Assembly (NCBI GenBank): GCA_028820695.1
Contig: JAPPIB010000002.1
Coordinates: forward strand, 1 to 36,362
Reading direction: 5' to 3'
Length of the DNA: 36,362 nucleotides
Origin: Acidiferrobacterales bacterium
Lineage (GTDB): Bacteria > Pseudomonadota > Gammaproteobacteria > Arenicellales > JAJDZL01
Both the position numbers and the translations under genes were made by a program. The notes beneath the pieces were generated by a model that worked only from the letters and a program-made list of their open reading frames with translations, did not search any database and had not been told where the DNA came from. The stretch's first letter is position 1. The number at the start of each line of letters is the position of its first letter. Below, piece after piece: positions 7,455-16,444 of the stretch.

Positions 7455-8204
7455 ATGCGGATATCGGTAGTTACTATTTTCCCGCAGATGTTTCATGCCG
7501 TGGCCGACTACGGTGTTGTCGGGCGTGCAGTCAAAAACAATCTGGTTGATTTCGCACCGATTGATCTTCGATCATTCGGCCAGGGAAATCACAGGCATCT
7601 TGACGATAGACCTTTCGGGGGCGGCCCCGGCATGGTGATGCTGGCGGAACCGATTGTCGAGTGTATTAATCAGCTGAAGCAGGGAGCAAAGAACGACACG
7701 ACAGTCATTTATCTGAGTCCGCAGGGCAAGAAAGTGGCTCACAAGGACATCTGTGAGTTTGCCGGACTGTCGGAACTGATTTTTTTATGTGGACGATATG
7801 AGGGGATTGACCAGCGGGCTTTGGATATAATTGGCGCACAGGAAGTTTCCATCGGTGACTACGTCCTTTCCGGTGGAGAACTCGCGGCAATGGTGTTGAT
7901 AGATGCAATTGTCCGGCAGATTCCAGGTGTGTTGGGCAATGACCAATCCAGTACGCAGGAATCATTCGCTGACGGATTGCTGGATTGTATACACTATACC
8001 CGGCCGAAAGTGGTCGATGGGCATGAGGTGCCAGCTGTCTTGCTGTCCGGTGACCACGAAGCGATACGATATTGGAGATTGAAACAATCAATCGGTCGAA
8101 CTTGGCTGTTGAGACCTGATTTGCTGGACGGGCAGGATTTGAGCTCAGAGCAACAACGGGCATTGGCAGAATTTCAGGAAGAACATGATAAGGAGCAAAC
8201 ATAA
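7455..8204 (+). CDS. trmD: tRNA (guanine-37-N1)-methyltransferase TrmD
   Basis: SAM-dependent enzyme that methylates G37 next to the anticodon and prevents +1 frameshifting. The 249-residue protein begins [13 protein letters not shown] and carries the trefoil-knot SAM site of SPOUT enzymes: [18 protein letters not shown], and [12 protein letters not shown]. The C-terminal [20 protein letters not shown] fits tRNA binding. ATG 7455 is preferred because of the GAGGTGA just upstream. The stop overlaps the rplS ATG by one base. Confidence 0.97.
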   Translation: MRISVVTIFPQMFHAVADYGVVGRAVKNNLVDFAPIDLRSFGQGNHRHLDDRPFGGGPGMVMLAEPIVECINQLKQGAKNDTTVIYLSPQGKKVAHKDICEFAGLSELIFLCGRYEGIDQRALDIIGAQEVSIGDYVLSGGELAAMVLIDAIVRQIPGVLGNDQSSTQESFADGLLDCIHYTRPKVVDGHEVPAVLLSGDHEAIRYWRLKQSIGRTWLLRPDLLDGQDLSSEQQRALAEFQEEHDKEQT

Positions 8205-8551
8205 TGGCGAACGTAATCGAATCAATTGAAGCAGAACAGTTGCGGAGTGACATTCCGGAATTTTCTCCTGGCGATTCCGTTCGGGTGATGATACTTGTCC
8301 GCGAAGGCAGTCGGGAACGTCAGCAGGCATTTGAAGGTGTTGTGATCGCGAAGAGAAATCGCGGGCTTAACTCTTCTTTTACCGTTCGTAAGATATCCTA
8401 CGGAGAAGGAGTGGAACGGGTGTTCCAGACACACAGTCCCTTGATTCACAGTATCGAGGTAAAACGCCGCGGCGCAGTACGCAGGGCTAAGTTGTATTAT
8501 TTGAGAGAACGTACTGGGAAGTCCGCAAGAATCAAGGAAAAGATCAAATAA
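8204..8551 (+). CDS. rplS: 50S ribosomal protein L19
   Basis: Large-subunit protein at the 30S interface, 115 residues, normal length. Recognised from [43 protein letters not shown] and [13 protein letters not shown]. The ATG overlaps the last base of trmD, and AAGGAG (8190-8195) lies 8 bases upstream. Last gene of the operon; a small hairpin follows. Confidence 0.97.
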   Translation: MANVIESIEAEQLRSDIPEFSPGDSVRVMILVREGSRERQQAFEGVVIAKRNRGLNSSFTVRKISYGEGVERVFQTHSPLIHSIEVKRRGAVRRAKLYYLRERTGKSARIKEKIK

Positions 8552-8563
8552 TCAAATTGTTAT

Positions 8564-8580
8564 CGCTTTATCCTAAAGCG
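8564..8580 (+). terminator. Small hairpin after rplS, weak terminator candidate
   Basis: CGCTTTA and TAAAGCG form a perfect 7-bp stem with a TCC loop, 12 bases after the rplS stop. The bases after it are AT-rich but not a clean T-run. Position at an operon end is the main support. Confidence 0.35.
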
Positions 8581-8703
8581 AATTGTATTGCTAGTTTGTT
8601 TACTCCTGTACATTGGGGTAAGGAAGTCACAGAAATCTGTCTCCTCCATTTGAAGGACCATCTTCAAGTTTCGGATCATTTCCGGGCGTTTCGTAATTCT
8701 TCG

Positions 8704-10611
8704 ATGAATCGTTCGAACTATTCTCAATTGATCAGATCTGCCCTGATCGCTGTCGCACTGATTCTCATGGCATCGTCAGTCAACGCACAGACGACGACCG
8801 AAGATGAAGCTGACGCAGTATCGGTCGAGCAGGTAGACGGGCCGGCAACGACAGACCCGCTCGCAACTCAGGACCCTGTCGACGACCAGACTCCATCGGA
8901 GTCAGCATCCACAGCTCCGTTTCCGGACCAGACCACGTTAGAGGAAATCAGACTGTTGATCGACGAGGGGATGCTTCAACTGGCCTATTCTTCGCTGCAA
9001 AGAGAACGCCAGGTCTACGAGTTAACGGACGAATGGGTCGAGTGGGAGCGCGTATTTTTTGATGTTGCGCGAATGCTTGAAGACTGGAATGGCATTCTCA
9101 CCCGATCCAGGGAAATTACAGACACCATCCCTTTTGAGTTCTATACCGATTTGCATGAACATGCAGTCTATGCGAGTCTCTCCCTCGGACAGATTGACAC
9201 CGCAAAGCAACGACTGCGTCACCTGATCTGGGAGTTCCCCTACGATCAGGCCAAAATGATTCAATGGCGGGAGTTGCTCGTGCAGTGCTATCTTGCTGAA
9301 GGCGCGATTGAAGATGCCCAAGTGGCGATGTCCGTCTATTTTCGGGATTATCGGCCAAGTGCCCCGGAATGGGAACAGCGATATGCCAGAACGCTGTTTA
9401 TTGCAGGCCACCCCCAGCAAGCCGTCAATCGTGTCACAGCACTTCAGACAAAGGAAAGTAAACTTCTGGTGCTGTACTCCGACTATCTGTCAGGAAACAG
9501 TGCACCAAGTCAAATAATTCAGGTCGGTTTGGAGTTGGAGTCCGAATTGGCCAATCGACCGGAACTTCAAATGGAACTATGGGCGTTGATCGGATCGGCA
9601 GCACGCGATGTCAATGATTTGGAGTTACAGGTTATGGCGATCGAAAACGGCCTGTCGATAAACTACGACTTTGAACAAAGGTCTTCTTGGGTCTGGGTGA
9701 TCGATCCTGTCACCGTGGAACAGTTGCTGGACACGTATGCGGAATTGGCGATTTCGGTCGCATATGATTTCAACCTTGTGATCGGCGACGACTTGCGTTG
9801 GTACAACCTCGGACAGGAATTCGACATAACAGCACCCACCATAGCAAGAGCGATTTTCGCTTTTCTCGCCAAGCAGACTTCCGATCCTGAAATCTACCGG
9901 GCAAGCGTATTCGACATGGCACAGAATATGGATGCCGGTGACCTGGATCATCTGATGGATACATTATTCGTGCGTCTGAAGCACTTCGACGTCGTCGCGA
10001 CATCCGCACCAATACAGATAAAGCTGGCCAATCGAGCCCTGAGAAGGAAAGACTATGCGGCTGCGCTGGACATTATGGTGTCCATGGACGAGCCTGAGGA
10101 ACTAAGTGAGTTGACCATACATATCCTTCGCAGGGCACGGACGGCAATTGCAGTGAAAGAGTACGAAACCGCCTATCAACTCATCACCAGGCTGATTGGC
10201 ACTTTACCTGCCGATGTGGAGCAGGTGACCGCAGATCGAATCATGCATTCAATTTTTGATCTGCAGGGCAGCGGAATCCATGAATACTCCATTTCGCTGT
10301 TCCGAGAACTTTTCGAAAAGACGAAAGATGTCCAGACCAGACGTGAAATCCTTCGCTGGATCTCAGAGTCCCTGGCTGCTCAGCTCAAGAATTCGCAAGC
10401 CTCCGAAATGCTGTTGCGTTCAGCTCGATTGGGTGGGAAGTGGAACGACAACTGGGGCAAGTCGGCTCGCTTGGAGGCAGCAGACCAATTGGTGGCGTCA
10501 GAATTTTATGACGATGCCAGAATACTCTATGAAGAACTCAGGCAAGAGTCCTTGGATCCAAGAAGCAAGGATCTGATTGCCAATCGATTGAAGAATTTAC
10601 CAGACTCGTAG
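8704..10611 (+). CDS. Exported helical-repeat (TPR-like) protein of unknown function
   Basis: A 635-residue protein I cannot assign to a named family. From ATG 8704 it starts with a signal peptide: MNRSNYSQLIRSALIAV, a hydrophobic stretch, then a likely cleavage after SSVNA. An acidic, Thr/Ser/Pro-rich linker follows to about residue 75. The rest is alpha-helical with repeating TPR-like units (for example AVYASLSLGQIDTAKQRLR, YLAEGAIEDAQVAMSVYF, RALRRKDYAAALDIMVSM, and a last EFYDDARILYEELRQ), so a periplasmic protein-binding scaffold is plausible. There is no lipobox Cys. The reading frame stays open upstream to 8557, but that would bury the signal peptide. It lies 152 bases after rplS and 12 bases before xerD in the same direction, probably sharing a transcript with xerD. 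Confidence 0.8.
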   Translation: MNRSNYSQLIRSALIAVALILMASSVNAQTTTEDEADAVSVEQVDGPATTDPLATQDPVDDQTPSESASTAPFPDQTTLEEIRLLIDEGMLQLAYSSLQRERQVYELTDEWVEWERVFFDVARMLEDWNGILTRSREITDTIPFEFYTDLHEHAVYASLSLGQIDTAKQRLRHLIWEFPYDQAKMIQWRELLVQCYLAEGAIEDAQVAMSVYFRDYRPSAPEWEQRYARTLFIAGHPQQAVNRVTALQTKESKLLVLYSDYLSGNSAPSQIIQVGLELESELANRPELQMELWALIGSAARDVNDLELQVMAIENGLSINYDFEQRSSWVWVIDPVTVEQLLDTYAELAISVAYDFNLVIGDDLRWYNLGQEFDITAPTIARAIFAFLAKQTSDPEIYRASVFDMAQNMDAGDLDHLMDTLFVRLKHFDVVATSAPIQIKLANRALRRKDYAAALDIMVSMDEPEELSELTIHILRRARTAIAVKEYETAYQLITRLIGTLPADVEQVTADRIMHSIFDLQGSGIHEYSISLFRELFEKTKDVQTRREILRWISESLAAQLKNSQASEMLLRSARLGGKWNDNWGKSARLEAADQLVASEFYDDARILYEELRQESLDPRSKDLIANRLKNLPDS

Positions 10612-10623
10612 GCCGATCTCAGT

Positions 10624-11538
10624 ATGAACAATAAGGTTGCCAGTGCAATCCAATCCGAAGACGCTCGGCTGATCGAACAGTTCGCGGATGTCATCTGGTC
10701 TGAATCCGGATTGGCCGAGGCGACGCTTGAGGCCTACAGGCTCGATCTCACAGCGTTCGCAAAGTGGCTGAACAGCAGCGGTAAATCCCTGTTGGACACG
10801 ACTCGAAGTGATGTGATGGGGTATCTTGCCAAGCGGAAAGGCTATAGTGCGCGTTCGGTTTCCAGGCAACTGAGCACATTGCGGCGATTTTATCGGTTTT
10901 GCCTGACAGAACAGCTTGTACAGTCGTCTCCGACTGAAAATGTGAGTTCCCCATTTCATGGGAAACCCTTGCCAAAGTCGCTGACCCAGGACGAGGTGGA
11001 ATTGCTGTTGAACGCACCGGACACCACAACATCCCTGGGCGTGAGGGATCGATCGATGCTGGAGACTCTTTACGGCTCCGGACTGCGGACATCCGAACTG
11101 ATTAATTTATCCGTCAACTCAGTCAGTCTTCAAAACGGCTGGGTACGTCTGACCGGGAAGGGCGCAAGAGAACGGTTGGTCCCGCTCGGTGAATATGCCG
11201 TAGACTGGCTCAAGACGTATCTCGAAAGTCACCGCAAGGACCTGCTGAAACAGAAAGTCAGCGATGACCTGTATGTGACTGTCCGAGGCAGCAAAATGAC
11301 GCGCCAGGCATTTTGGATGAATGTTCGCAAATATTCGACAGCAGCCGGAATCAAAACCGAACTGACACCACACTCATTGCGTCATTCCTTTGCCACACAT
11401 CTTTTGAATAACGGAACTGATCTGCGAACAATTCAGCAACTGTTGGGCCATAGCGATCTGTCAACCACCCAGATCTATACACACATCTCGAAGCAGCGTC
11501 TGGCCAATCTGCTCCAGGAACACCACCCACGGGGCTAG
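10624..11538 (+). CDS. xerD: Tyrosine recombinase XerD
   Basis: Site-specific recombinase that with XerC resolves chromosome dimers at dif. The 304-residue protein has an N-terminal SAM-like core-binding domain (about 14-100) and a C-terminal catalytic domain with the complete active set: Arg155 (GLRTSEL), Lys179 (GKGARER), His250 and Arg253 (TPHSLRHSFATH), His276 (LLGHSD) and the nucleophile Tyr285 (IYTH). The motif spacing and the gene's place after rplS favour XerD over XerC or a mobile integrase; no attachment-site repeats are nearby. Its TAG overlaps the stop of the convergent cnoX gene by four bases. Confidence 0.9.
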   Translation: MNNKVASAIQSEDARLIEQFADVIWSESGLAEATLEAYRLDLTAFAKWLNSSGKSLLDTTRSDVMGYLAKRKGYSARSVSRQLSTLRRFYRFCLTEQLVQSSPTENVSSPFHGKPLPKSLTQDEVELLLNAPDTTTSLGVRDRSMLETLYGSGLRTSELINLSVNSVSLQNGWVRLTGKGARERLVPLGEYAVDWLKTYLESHRKDLLKQKVSDDLYVTVRGSKMTRQAFWMNVRKYSTAAGIKTELTPHSLRHSFATHLLNNGTDLRTIQQLLGHSDLSTTQIYTHISKQRLANLLQEHHPRG

Positions 11539-12407
11539 TTCAGCGTGCGAGCCAGCATACGCCGATATTTTGACACCAGATCGTCATCCGGTCCGAGCAT
11601 GTCGAATGCCTTGACCAGAGTCTTTCTACCGGCATCATCATTGAATGACCGATTTTTCCTGACGATTTCCAACAGTGATTCCAGAGCAGTTTCGAAATGA
11701 CCCTGAAGCAGATTGATTGCGGCAAGGTGGAATTGGGCATCCCAATCCTCGGGGTCTTGCGCGATCCGGGCTTGCAATTCAGCTTGCGGAGACGCGTTCT
11801 CGACAATGTCGACAATTTCCAGTTTCGCGACTACTTTCCGGTATTCGGGAGAGGCAGTGTCGTCTTTGACTTTCGAGAGGTAATCGCGTGCGCTTTGATA
11901 ATCGTCATCTTGCAGATAAATGCCTGCAAGACGCAGATTCGCCTCGTCAGAGTCTTCTGATTTCAGTTGCGCAATTGCCCGGGATTTATCACCATGACTC
12001 AACAACTCATCGATCGGGTCCTCCTCCTCAGCATTGTCAGCAACGACATGTTTCGAGAGAAACTGTCTGATGGCCTCTTTGGGTAGGGCGCCCATGAAAC
12101 CATCCACTACATCACTGTTTTTCACCAGATATACGGTCGGTACGCTCCGTATGCCAAACTGTCCCGCAAGCGCCTGATTCTCATCAATGTTGATTTTTAC
12201 AAAGTGTAGATTGTCACCGTACTCGGCGGACACTTCCTCAAGTATCGGTGTCAAGGTTTTGCAAGGCTCGCACCACGGTGCCCAGAAATCCACCAGGACC
12301 GGTACCGTGTTCGATTTTTCGATGACTTCCGCCAGGAAATTACCGGCATCAACGTCGATTGCACCTGGATCGCGAGCGGCAAATTCATCGCCCCCGATTC
12401 GAAACAT
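11535..12407 (-). CDS. cnoX: Thioredoxin-TPR chaperone-like protein, CnoX/YbbN family
   Basis: A 290-residue cytoplasmic protein with a thioredoxin domain (about 17-125) and C-terminal TPR-like helices (about 140-285), the layout of CnoX/YbbN, a holdase that protects proteins under oxidative stress and cooperates with GroEL. The active site reads WCEPC (Cys46, Cys49) and the cis-Pro loop reads RSVPTVYL. The two-cysteine site suggests real redox activity, in contrast to the E. coli protein, which as I recall lacks one Cys. It runs opposite to xerD with overlapping stop codons and lies 32 bases downstream of tRNA-Glu on the same strand. Confidence 0.88.
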   Translation of the reverse strand: MFRIGGDEFAARDPGAIDVDAGNFLAEVIEKSNTVPVLVDFWAPWCEPCKTLTPILEEVSAEYGDNLHFVKINIDENQALAGQFGIRSVPTVYLVKNSDVVDGFMGALPKEAIRQFLSKHVVADNAEEEDPIDELLSHGDKSRAIAQLKSEDSDEANLRLAGIYLQDDDYQSARDYLSKVKDDTASPEYRKVVAKLEIVDIVENASPQAELQARIAQDPEDWDAQFHLAAINLLQGHFETALESLLEIVRKNRSFNDDAGRKTLVKAFDMLGPDDDLVSKYRRMLARTLN

Positions 12408-12439
12408 GAAATACCCTCACCTCAATAGTAGCAATCCTT

Positions 12440-12514
12440 TGGCGCTCCCTAGGGGAATCGAACCCCTGTTCCCGGCTTGAGAGGCCGATGTCCTGACCGC
12501 TAGACGAAGGGAGC
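12440..12514 (-). tRNA. tRNA-Glu (anticodon CTC)
   Basis: Read on the minus strand, the 5' GCTCCCT pairs with AGGGAGC, followed by discriminator G and an encoded CCA (12440-12442). The T arm contains GGTTCGATTCC. The anticodon loop is CTCTCAA, closed by TCGGC/GCCGG, giving anticodon CTC at 12479-12481. All arms fold. It reads GAG codons; a TTC isoacceptor must exist elsewhere. It sits between cnoX (same strand) and the divergent pcnB. Confidence 0.95.
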
Positions 12515-12576
12515 AAGTGTGAGTTGAAAATGGTATCACAAATTACATTGTTGATGTTCAATGCAACTGCCAGGTT

Positions 12577-13842
12577 ATGAGCGAACCACAAGTCATTCAG
12601 CAAAGTGAGCATGGAATCGACATTGGCCAGTTGAGCGGTCAAGCGGTTGAGGTCATCCACAGATTGAACCGCGCCGGATTCTCTGGCGAACTTGTCGGCG
12701 GATGCGTCCGCGATCTGTTGCTCGGCAAACAGCCGAAAGACTTCGATGTGTCGACCAATGCAACACCAGAGCAGGTGAAAAGATTGTTTGAGAGAGCGAC
12801 CATCATCGGTCGCCGGTTCCGTCTGGTTGAAGTTCGGATCGGTTGCGAGACCGTGCAGGTCGCCACGTATCGGGCCGCGCCTGGTGCGGCCGGCCGCAAG
12901 GGCAGGCAACGTAACTTCTCTCCCTCAGGGAAAATTCTCAAGGACAATAATTACGGAGATATTGAGCAGGACGCCTTTCGACGCGACTTGACAATCAACG
13001 CCTTGTTCCTGAATCCCTCCGAAATGACGATTTTGGACTATACAGGGGGATTTGACGATATCCGCGACGAGATAGTTCGCGTAATCGGGAGTCCGAGCGA
13101 ACGATATCAGGAAGATCCCGTGCGAATGCTCAGAACAATCCGCTTCGCTGCCTCATTGGATTTTGAAATTGATCCAGATTCTGCCGAACCCCTTCCAGAC
13201 TTATCCCGATTGCTGGCTGATGTCTCCAATTCGAGAATGTCGGATGAGCTCAAGAAATTGTTTTTCAGCGGTTGCGCGGTCTCGACTTTTGGATTGTTGA
13301 ACGAATTCGGGATATTCACCGACCTATTTCCGGGCTACTCAAAGGTTCATGGATACAGCATGGATGAAAGCACCCTGCAGTGGCTGACGACGTTATGCCA
13401 GGAGATGGATGTCAGGGTTCGCAATGCTGAACCGCTGAGTTTCTCTTACACGTTGGCAGCAGTTCTATGGTTGCCATACAGTCGTGCGCTGCGCCGGGAG
13501 AACGCCCGACGCAATGGCAGATATTTCGACCCGTTGCGGCTGGCGAAAGATGTGCTGAAGCTGCAAAATCAAAGAACCTACATTTCCAAGGTGCATGGGC
13601 TCCATATTCTTGAAATCTGGCGGCTGCAGAAAAAAATGCAACAGACAAAGCCAGGCACCCGGAACATCATTGACAATCCCAGGTTCAGGGCAGCTGTTCG
13701 CCTGTTGCAGCATCGCATAAGATTTGAGGAAGTGGCCATGAAATCAGTGCTGGGCTGGATCAAGGTTCGAGACAGCCAACCTGTTACCGGGAAGAACCGT
13801 CCCAGACGCAGACGTCGTTTCAAGCCAAGGGTCAGGAATTGA
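12577..13842 (+). CDS. pcnB: Poly(A) polymerase I
   Basis: Adds poly(A) tails to RNA 3' ends, promoting decay. The 421-residue protein has the class II nucleotidyltransferase head: VGGCVRDLLLG (41-50) and the metal-binding DFD (55-57, KQPKDFDVSTNATPEQV), then IIGRRFRLVEV and QDAFRRDLTINALFLNP. The neck shows EDPVRMLRTIRFAASLDF. The Arg-rich tail (RPRRRRRFKPR) and the lack of an HD domain distinguish PcnB from CCA-adding enzymes. The start ATG has only a short AGG close upstream. folK begins within its last four bases, the usual pcnB-folK pair. Confidence 0.93.
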   Translation: MSEPQVIQQSEHGIDIGQLSGQAVEVIHRLNRAGFSGELVGGCVRDLLLGKQPKDFDVSTNATPEQVKRLFERATIIGRRFRLVEVRIGCETVQVATYRAAPGAAGRKGRQRNFSPSGKILKDNNYGDIEQDAFRRDLTINALFLNPSEMTILDYTGGFDDIRDEIVRVIGSPSERYQEDPVRMLRTIRFAASLDFEIDPDSAEPLPDLSRLLADVSNSRMSDELKKLFFSGCAVSTFGLLNEFGIFTDLFPGYSKVHGYSMDESTLQWLTTLCQEMDVRVRNAEPLSFSYTLAAVLWLPYSRALRRENARRNGRYFDPLRLAKDVLKLQNQRTYISKVHGLHILEIWRLQKKMQQTKPGTRNIIDNPRFRAAVRLLQHRIRFEEVAMKSVLGWIKVRDSQPVTGKNRPRRRRRFKPRVRN

Positions 13843-14336
13843 ACCAATCTGACACCACAATTGCCTATATCGGAATTGGCAGTAATCTGGACGATCCATC
13901 AAGCCAGGTCCAGGCCGCTATGAGCACACTTGACATGCACAAGCACTGCAATGTCATCCGCCAATCTTCCCTGTATTCGTCTGAGCCTGTAGGGTTTGCC
14001 GATCAACCCGAATTTGTCAATGCAGTTTGCGCTTTAGCGACGACACTTGAGCCGCTCCAATTGCTTCGTGCGCTGCTCGAAATGGAGCAGGAGATCGGCA
14101 GGGTTCGCTCACACCTTCCCAACCGACCTCGTCGGATTGATCTTGATCTTTTGCTGTATAGTACACAGCAGGTCAGTTTCCCCAATCTTATTGTTCCACA
14201 CCCTAGAATGCACGAACGCCGCTTTGTTCTGGAGCCGCTGGTCGAGATAGCGCCGGATGCGATCATTCCCGGCAAGGGAACTGCCGAACTTCTACTGGAA
14301 CAATGCATGGACCAAGGAGTTACCCGGATCGGATGA
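13839..14336 (+). CDS. folK: 6-hydroxymethyl-dihydropterin pyrophosphokinase
   Basis: Folate synthesis: transfers pyrophosphate from ATP to 6-hydroxymethyl-7,8-dihydropterin. The 165-residue protein has YIGIGSNL near the start, VGFADQPEFVNAVC, NRPRRIDLDLLLY (catalytic Asp pair) and PHPRMHERRFVLEPL. The TTG start at 13839 overlaps the pcnB TGA by four bases; no in-frame ATG precedes the conserved IGIGSNL, so a TTG start is required unless it initiates inside pcnB. panB/panC, which often follow, are absent; trpS comes next. Confidence 0.93.
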   Translation: MNQSDTTIAYIGIGSNLDDPSSQVQAAMSTLDMHKHCNVIRQSSLYSSEPVGFADQPEFVNAVCALATTLEPLQLLRALLEMEQEIGRVRSHLPNRPRRIDLDLLLYSTQQVSFPNLIVPHPRMHERRFVLEPLVEIAPDAIIPGKGTAELLLEQCMDQGVTRIG

Positions 14337-14417
14337 ATCCCGACATATCTACCATAATGGGAAATTCCAAGTCATCATCACAATCAGCATAAGCCGCAGG
14401 TAACGAGGACCGAGTTT

Positions 14418-15641
14418 ATGAACGTATCTGGCCAGCCAACGCGTGTGCTCTCCGGTATGCGCCCGACCGGCAGGTTGCATCTTGGACACTACCACGGTGT
14501 GATCAAACCCTGGGTGCAATTGCAGCATGAGCACCAATGCTTTTATTTTGTGGCCGACTGGCATGCATTGACCACCGAGTTTGAGGCCGTCAATGAGAAG
14601 AACATGAGGGAAAATGTCTGGGACATGATTATCGACTGGCTGGCATCCGGTGTGGATCCTGAACTGGCTACAATCTTTATTCAATCCCGGGTTCCCGAGC
14701 ACGCTGAACTTTATCTGTTATTGTCGATGATCAGTCCGCTGGGCTGGCTTGAGCGCGTTCCGAGCTTCAAGGATCAACAGGAAAAATTGCAGAACCGGGA
14801 TTTGTCAACCCATGGTTTCCTTGGCTATCCGGTACTGCAAAGTGCGGATATCCTCATGTATCGGGCATCTTTGGTGCCCGTGGGAGAGGATCAGGTGCCT
14901 CACATTGAACTGACGCGTGAACTGGCGCGTAGGTTCAATTCCATTTTCGGTCGTGAGCCGGACTTCCGTGAAAAGGCAGAACACGCCATTCGGAAATTGG
15001 GCAAGAAAATCGGGCGCCAATATCGGGATTGTCAGCAGGCTTATACGGAACGCGGTGATGATTTGGCACTGGCGAAAGCACAAGAGCTGCTGGCGGCTGT
15101 TTCTAACCTCTCGCGAGCCGACCGCGACAGACTGTTGGGCTTTCTCGAAGGCGGCGGCCGGCAGATTCTGACCGAGCCTGAGGCCTACCTTACCGAGGCG
15201 TCGAAGGTGCCTGGTCTGGACGGACAGAAAATGTCGAAATCATATGGAAACGCGATTTATTTGCGAGATGATCGGGACCGTATCAATACAAGCGTTCGGT
15301 CAATGCCAACTGATCCGGCGCGCGTTCGCCGTAACGATCCCGGTGATCCTGACAAATGTCCGGTCTGGGACCTGCACAAGATCTACACGGAAGATTCGAC
15401 AAAGAAATGGATTCGCGAAGGCTGCACCTCCGGCTCCATTGGCTGTCTTGATTGCAAGGAACCTTTGATTGACTCACTGCTGCAAGAACAGGACCTACAT
15501 GCTGAAAGGGCAAAACCCTACATTGAGGATCAGGGATTTCTCAAAGGCGTGATTGCCGAAGGCTGTGAAAGGGCAGGTGCCGTGGCAGAAGCGACCATGA
15601 GTGAGGTCCGTCGTCATGTCGGCACTGCAGGATATCGTTAG
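14418..15641 (+). CDS. trpS: Tryptophanyl-tRNA synthetase
   Basis: Class I synthetase charging tRNA-Trp. At 407 residues it is longer than the ~335 of the E. coli type. The HIGH-like motif is HLGH (21-24, after GMRPTGRL) and KMSKS is at 271-275. Also seen are ADWHALTT and PVLQSADILMY for ATP and Trp binding. The extra length is mostly an inserted helical segment at about 182-255, between GREPDF and ILTEPEAY, a variant known from several proteobacteria. It begins 81 bases after folK. scpA follows within five bases, matching the trpS-scpA-scpB-rluB cluster. Confidence 0.94.
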   Translation: MNVSGQPTRVLSGMRPTGRLHLGHYHGVIKPWVQLQHEHQCFYFVADWHALTTEFEAVNEKNMRENVWDMIIDWLASGVDPELATIFIQSRVPEHAELYLLLSMISPLGWLERVPSFKDQQEKLQNRDLSTHGFLGYPVLQSADILMYRASLVPVGEDQVPHIELTRELARRFNSIFGREPDFREKAEHAIRKLGKKIGRQYRDCQQAYTERGDDLALAKAQELLAAVSNLSRADRDRLLGFLEGGGRQILTEPEAYLTEASKVPGLDGQKMSKSYGNAIYLRDDRDRINTSVRSMPTDPARVRRNDPGDPDKCPVWDLHKIYTEDSTKKWIREGCTSGSIGCLDCKEPLIDSLLQEQDLHAERAKPYIEDQGFLKGVIAEGCERAGAVAEATMSEVRRHVGTAGYR

Positions 15642-15646
15642 TAGAA

Positions 15647-16438
15647 TTGGAAAAAGACCCTCAAGCGACTGATACGGATGCGTCGACCTTCAAGGGAAGA
15701 GAGGTTCCGACTGATCTTTTCATCCCACCGGACGCACTGGAGGTCATCACGCAGGATTTCGAGGGCCCGCTGGATCTGTTGCTTTATCTGATACGAAAGA
15801 ACAGTTTTGATGTTTTGAACATCCCTGTGGCTGAGATTGCCGACCAGTATGCGAGATATATCGACTTGATGCAAAAGATTCAGTTGGAACTGGCGGGTGA
15901 GTATCTGGCTATGGCAGCGACTTTGGCGCAGATCAAGTCCAGGCTGTTGCTCCCACCCAAGTCATCTGAGGCTGTTGATGAAGAGGAGATCGACCCTCGT
16001 CTCGAATTGGCCAGGCGACTGCAGCAGTACGAGATTTTCAGGAATGCTGCAGAAATGCTGAACGGCAAGCCGAGAGTGGGGAGAGAGATATTCGTTGGCC
16101 ATGCCAAAGGAGTCGTGCGCAATGTCGTGCCGATCTACGAGCTGGTCGAACTGAGTGATCTGATCGAGGCGTTTCAGGGCGTACTTCAGTTGGCCGACCA
16201 GAATGCCGCTATCGTGATGCAAAGAGAAAACATTTCGGTGAAGGATACAGTCGATGAGATCGTCAACAGATTGAAAAGCAACAGTCAACTGCGTTTTGAT
16301 GAGATTTTTGACAAGCGAAAAGGGCGGGCCGGAATGGTTGTTGCATTTCTTGCGTTACTCGAGCTGATCAACTCCGGGAGAATCTATGCAATTCAGGCGG
16401 ACTCCAATTCCCCGATTCACATTCGCTTGACGGACTGA
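15647..16438 (+). CDS. scpA: Segregation and condensation protein A
   Basis: Kleisin subunit that bridges SMC heads with ScpB for chromosome condensation. The 263-residue product shows the kleisin N-terminal signature VITQDFEGPLDLLLYLIRK, IPVAEIADQYARYI, and AGEYLAMAATLAQIKSRLLL; the C-terminal winged helix ends with VVAFLALLELINSGRIYAIQ. The start appears to be TTG at 15647, five bases after trpS; there is no ATG or clear ribosome binding site, so the first residues are uncertain. No smc gene is in the window. Confidence 0.92.
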   Translation: MEKDPQATDTDASTFKGREVPTDLFIPPDALEVITQDFEGPLDLLLYLIRKNSFDVLNIPVAEIADQYARYIDLMQKIQLELAGEYLAMAATLAQIKSRLLLPPKSSEAVDEEEIDPRLELARRLQQYEIFRNAAEMLNGKPRVGREIFVGHAKGVVRNVVPIYELVELSDLIEAFQGVLQLADQNAAIVMQRENISVKDTVDEIVNRLKSNSQLRFDEIFDKRKGRAGMVVAFLALLELINSGRIYAIQADSNSPIHIRLTD

Positions 16439-16444
16439 CGCGCC

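Noticed and set aside
8557..8703. N-terminal extension of the exported repeat protein
   Set aside because: The frame is open, but it would place about 49 residues before a clear signal peptide, and part of it encodes the post-rplS hairpin.
10624..11538. Mobile-element integrase
   Set aside because: Length, motifs and the position beside rplS fit housekeeping XerD, and no direct repeats or cargo genes surround it.
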